From: Larix sibirica
Taxonomy: Eukaryota > Streptophyta > Pinopsida > Pinales > Pinaceae
DNA: 22,669 bases
NCBI GenBank assembly: GCA_004151065.3
Contig: NWUY0300004972.1
Location: forward strand, 80,935 to 103,603
Direction of reading: 5' to 3'
Within the stretch, counting starts at the first letter, position 1. Each line of letters begins with the position of its first letter. Positions 20,633 through 22,669 of this stretch are shown in pieces. Both the position numbers and the translations under genes were made by a program. The notes beneath the pieces are model-generated. The model had not been told where the DNA came from. It searched no databases and saw only the letters and a list, made by a program, of their open reading frames with translations.

Positions 20633-21880
20633 TCAAGAGGGAAAGGTAGAAGGACCCTCCCCATTAACAACTTCCATCTCAAACTGTAGTAACATGTTAT
20701 GGACAAAATATTCTCTAGAAATGAGCTTATGATATACTTTAAGTCTATTCCCATTTACCACAAAATAAATATGACTATAATCAATTGTATTGATCCTAAC
20801 TGAACCATTTTAAAAAATTGTCTCAACTTCATAAGGTCCAAGCCACCAAGTTGTTAGTTTACTTTTGAAATTTTTAAATCTAGAATAAAAAAGCAAGGCC
20901 CAATCACCTGGTTGAAAGTGCTTCTTCTTTCTAAACTGTTCATGCCATCTATCTCTTTGATCATGAACCAACATGGTGTGTTGGATGAAATCTTGATGGA
21001 TTTCTTCCAACTCATTGAGCTGCATAACTCTTTGTTTCTGTCAAATCTAAACCCAGTTGCATAGCCATTCGAAAAATATTCACTTTAAATTCAATGGGAG
21101 GTAAAAATTGCTTACCATACACAAGCTCATAAGGTGTGTGGCCTGAATTATTTCTCCATGTAATTCTGTAGGCCCAAAGTGCTTCTGGAAGTCTGTCTAC
21201 CCAATCTTTGTGATGTAACTGGTAGTCTTGGTAAGAATGGCTTCTAGCACTTTGTTTGTAGATTCTACTTGTCCATTGGTATGAGGGTGATATGGAGAAG
21301 ACTTGAAATGTTTAATTTTGTACTGCTCAGTAATGGACTTCATTAGCTTGGCTGTAAAGTGTGCCCCCTAGTCAGTATAATTTCTCTAGGCACACCAAAA
21401 TGGGTAAAAATATCTTCATAAAGAAAATCAATAACAAGTTTTTTAGTTGCTTTAAAAAGTGACTTTACTTCTACCCATTTTGTTACATAATCAGTGCAAA
21501 CTAAGATATACCTCTTTTTACATGACATTGGAGAAATTGGACATACAAAATCTAATGCCCATTTTTCAAAGGGTTCAATTAGTACCTAAGGTTGCAATGG
21601 AATTTCATCTACCTGTGTTGGCCTTCCTATGCGTTGAAAACGGCCACAACTCTTAACATACCTTATAGCATCTTTGAAAAGGGTTGGCCAGTAATATCGC
21701 AAGTATAAAGCTTTGTAAGCAGTTCTTTTGTCTGAAAAGTGGCCTCAACAAGGCCCATCATGGCGAGCTTGAATAATATCATGTATTTCATCTTCCTGCG
21801 CACATATTTTGATAATTAAATCAATACCAGTATAGAAAAGATCACCCCCAATCTAAGAGTAGTTGGCAATTAACTAAATA
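20633..21880 (-). pseudogene. integrase of second gypsy element
   Basis: Minus strand, in order. The zinc-binding region (about 21800-21640) shows QARHDGPC, a TGA, GHF, then YYWPTLFKDAIRYVKSCGRF; the last Cys of the HHCC set is Phe. The core shows EPFEKWALDFVCPISPMS and ILVCTDYVTKWVEV with the first Asp (about 21520-21475). FGVPREI and then a one-base frameshift precede the second Asp, which is followed by a TAG at 21370-21368. SPYHPHTNGQVESTNKVLEA keeps the catalytic Glu (about 21300-21250). Two more frame changes lead to the C-terminal part, QLNELEEIHQDFIQHTMLVH and GDWALLFYSRFKNFK (about 21020-20870), and TWWLGPYEVETIF (ending at a TAA at 20810). The frame then runs on to the TGA at 20633. 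All three DDE residues can be traced, but stops and frameshifts prevent expression. No chromodomain is visible. Confidence 0.8.
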
Positions 21881-22525
21881 ATCCTCAACTTTTCATGAGA
21901 TGGAAGATTTTGTGGTAATTTTCCATAGCAAGATAATTTGCTATATCTGCAAACCAAGCTTTGTAAGTAGAAACAACAAACAAATATTCATCAGGAAAAA
22001 TATTATTTACAAGAACAACATCATCATTGTTATTATTAATTCTAGAGAGAAAGTCTGCAACTAGATTCTCTCTACCAGGTCTATCTAAAATGGTGATATT
22101 GGATTCTTGCAACAAAAACAATCATCTTGTGATTCTAGCATTAGTGATAGGTTTATTCATTAAAAATCTAATGGCAGAATGATATGTGTGAATAAATATT
22201 TCATATCTTGTGATATAGTGCTAAACTTGTTAATTGCATGCACAATAGCTAGGAACTCTTTTTCAATGACTGTGTAGTTAGATTCAGCAGGTGTAAAATT
22301 ATTGCTAATGAAATAAATGGCATATGAAACTTGGTTTTCTCTTTGTCTAAGAACAACTTCTAAAGTTGTATAAAAAGCATTAGTATAAATATGAAAAGGA
22401 AGAGACCAATTTGGCCCCCTAAGTACTGGTGCTACTGACAACTTCTCTTTTGAGGTATCAAAAGCATATTGACAAAGTGAATCCCAAGAAAAGGTAGCAT
22501 CTTTGGCAAGTAACTTAAACAATTG
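21881..22525 (-). pseudogene. pol: RT-linked RNase H of second gypsy element
   Basis: Open on the minus strand from 22522 to 22160 (120 codons) and again from 22121 to 21885. The first part begins LFKLLAKDATFSWDSLCQYA, then LPFHIYTNAFYTTLEVVLRQ, VSYAIYFISNNFTPAESNYT and EKEFLAIVHAINKF, the usual order of the gypsy RT-RNase H. The first catalytic Asp is replaced: the family reads 'D-A-S' where this copy has TNA. The second part contains ITILDRPGRENLVADFLSRI, the conserved end of the domain with its Asp. A frame change lies between the two parts. The 5' end of the region is folded into the terminal inverted repeat. Confidence 0.8.
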
Positions 22526-22669
22526 TCCTTATTTTGTTCATGAGTAGGCCTAAAGATAAATTAGGGATTATAATTCCCATTAAAAATACTTCACTAGGAT
22601 ACCAGCACAATTGTTTAAGTTACTTGCCAAAGATGCTACCTTTTCTTGGGATTCACTTTGTCAATATGC
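22464..22669. repeat. perfect 62-bp inverted repeat reaching the last base
   Basis: Bases 22464-22525 and 22608-22669 are exact reverse complements over 62 positions, separated by 82 bases. The left arm is part of the second element's RNase H on the minus strand, so the right arm carries the same coding piece on the plus strand. The right arm ends exactly at the end of the window. Perfect identity within an otherwise heavily mutated element points to a very recent event or an artefact. Confidence 0.95.

Larger units (their letters stand above)
20633..22525 (-). mobile_element. second Ty3/gypsy remnant, RNase H to integrase end
   Basis: On the minus strand the pol segment runs RNase H, linker, zinc-binding region, integrase core and integrase C-terminus, ending at a TGA at 20633-20635. 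The order identifies Ty3/gypsy. It lies opposite to the first element and differs from it clearly in sequence (for example DYVTKWVEVKSLFKATKK against DYFTKW followed by a different sequence), so it is another lineage. The RT and gag parts are absent because the window stops. The reading frame is better kept than in the first element but is still broken. Confidence 0.85.

Overview
The window is AT-rich nuclear DNA from a plant. No intact host gene, rRNA, tRNA or CRISPR array is recognisable. Every coding stretch I can support is a decayed piece of a mobile element: two Ty3/gypsy (Metaviridae) retrotransposon remnants and two broken genes of an unnamed coiled-coil type on the minus strand. The density of old, stop-riddled LTR elements and the amount of simple repeat suggest a large repeat-rich seed-plant genome. 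A gymnosperm is plausible because the gag/pol and the 18.2-18.6 kb protein resemble conifer repeats as I remember them, but that is recall, not proof.

Layout. 1-4669: non-coding AT-rich DNA, with a 64-bp tandem duplication near 0.8 kb and a TATA-like site at 2.28 kb. 4670-12932, plus strand: a degenerate Ty3/gypsy element in the order gag, protease, linker, reverse transcriptase (RT), RNase H, integrase, then a second RNase H (aRNH-like) after integrase. Its RT is broken. An RT fragment ends near 8803, about 1.25 kb of unrelated minus-strand coiled-coil pseudogene follows, and at 10058, right after the only ambiguous base (N, 10057), a different RT copy starts again from the same motif. 12933-16904: gene-free, with a 69-bp perfectly alternating purine/pyrimidine tract (13533-13601). 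17094-18700, minus strand: a second broken gene, an N-terminal domain plus Asn-Val-Glu repeats plus a coiled coil, disturbed by a 42-bp-arm foldback and a 149-bp tandem duplication. 18775-18858: four 21-bp tandem units. 20633-22525, minus strand: the RNase H-to-integrase end of a second Ty3/gypsy element. The window closes with a perfect 62-bp inverted repeat whose right arm stops exactly at the last base.

How the parts relate. None of the reading frames is functional. Protease, RT and the first element's integrase have all lost catalytic residues, while the aRNH-like domain still shows its four acidic positions. Across all four pseudogenes many stops are TAG where Gln (CAG) is the likely ancestor. 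This is what C-to-T decay at methylated CHG sites would leave in silenced plant repeats. I see no obvious novel working system. The best candidates for something undescribed are the coiled-coil/NVE-repeat protein type seen twice, and the decay signature. Two structural oddities, the N junction and the terminal palindrome, may be assembly artefacts and should be checked first.
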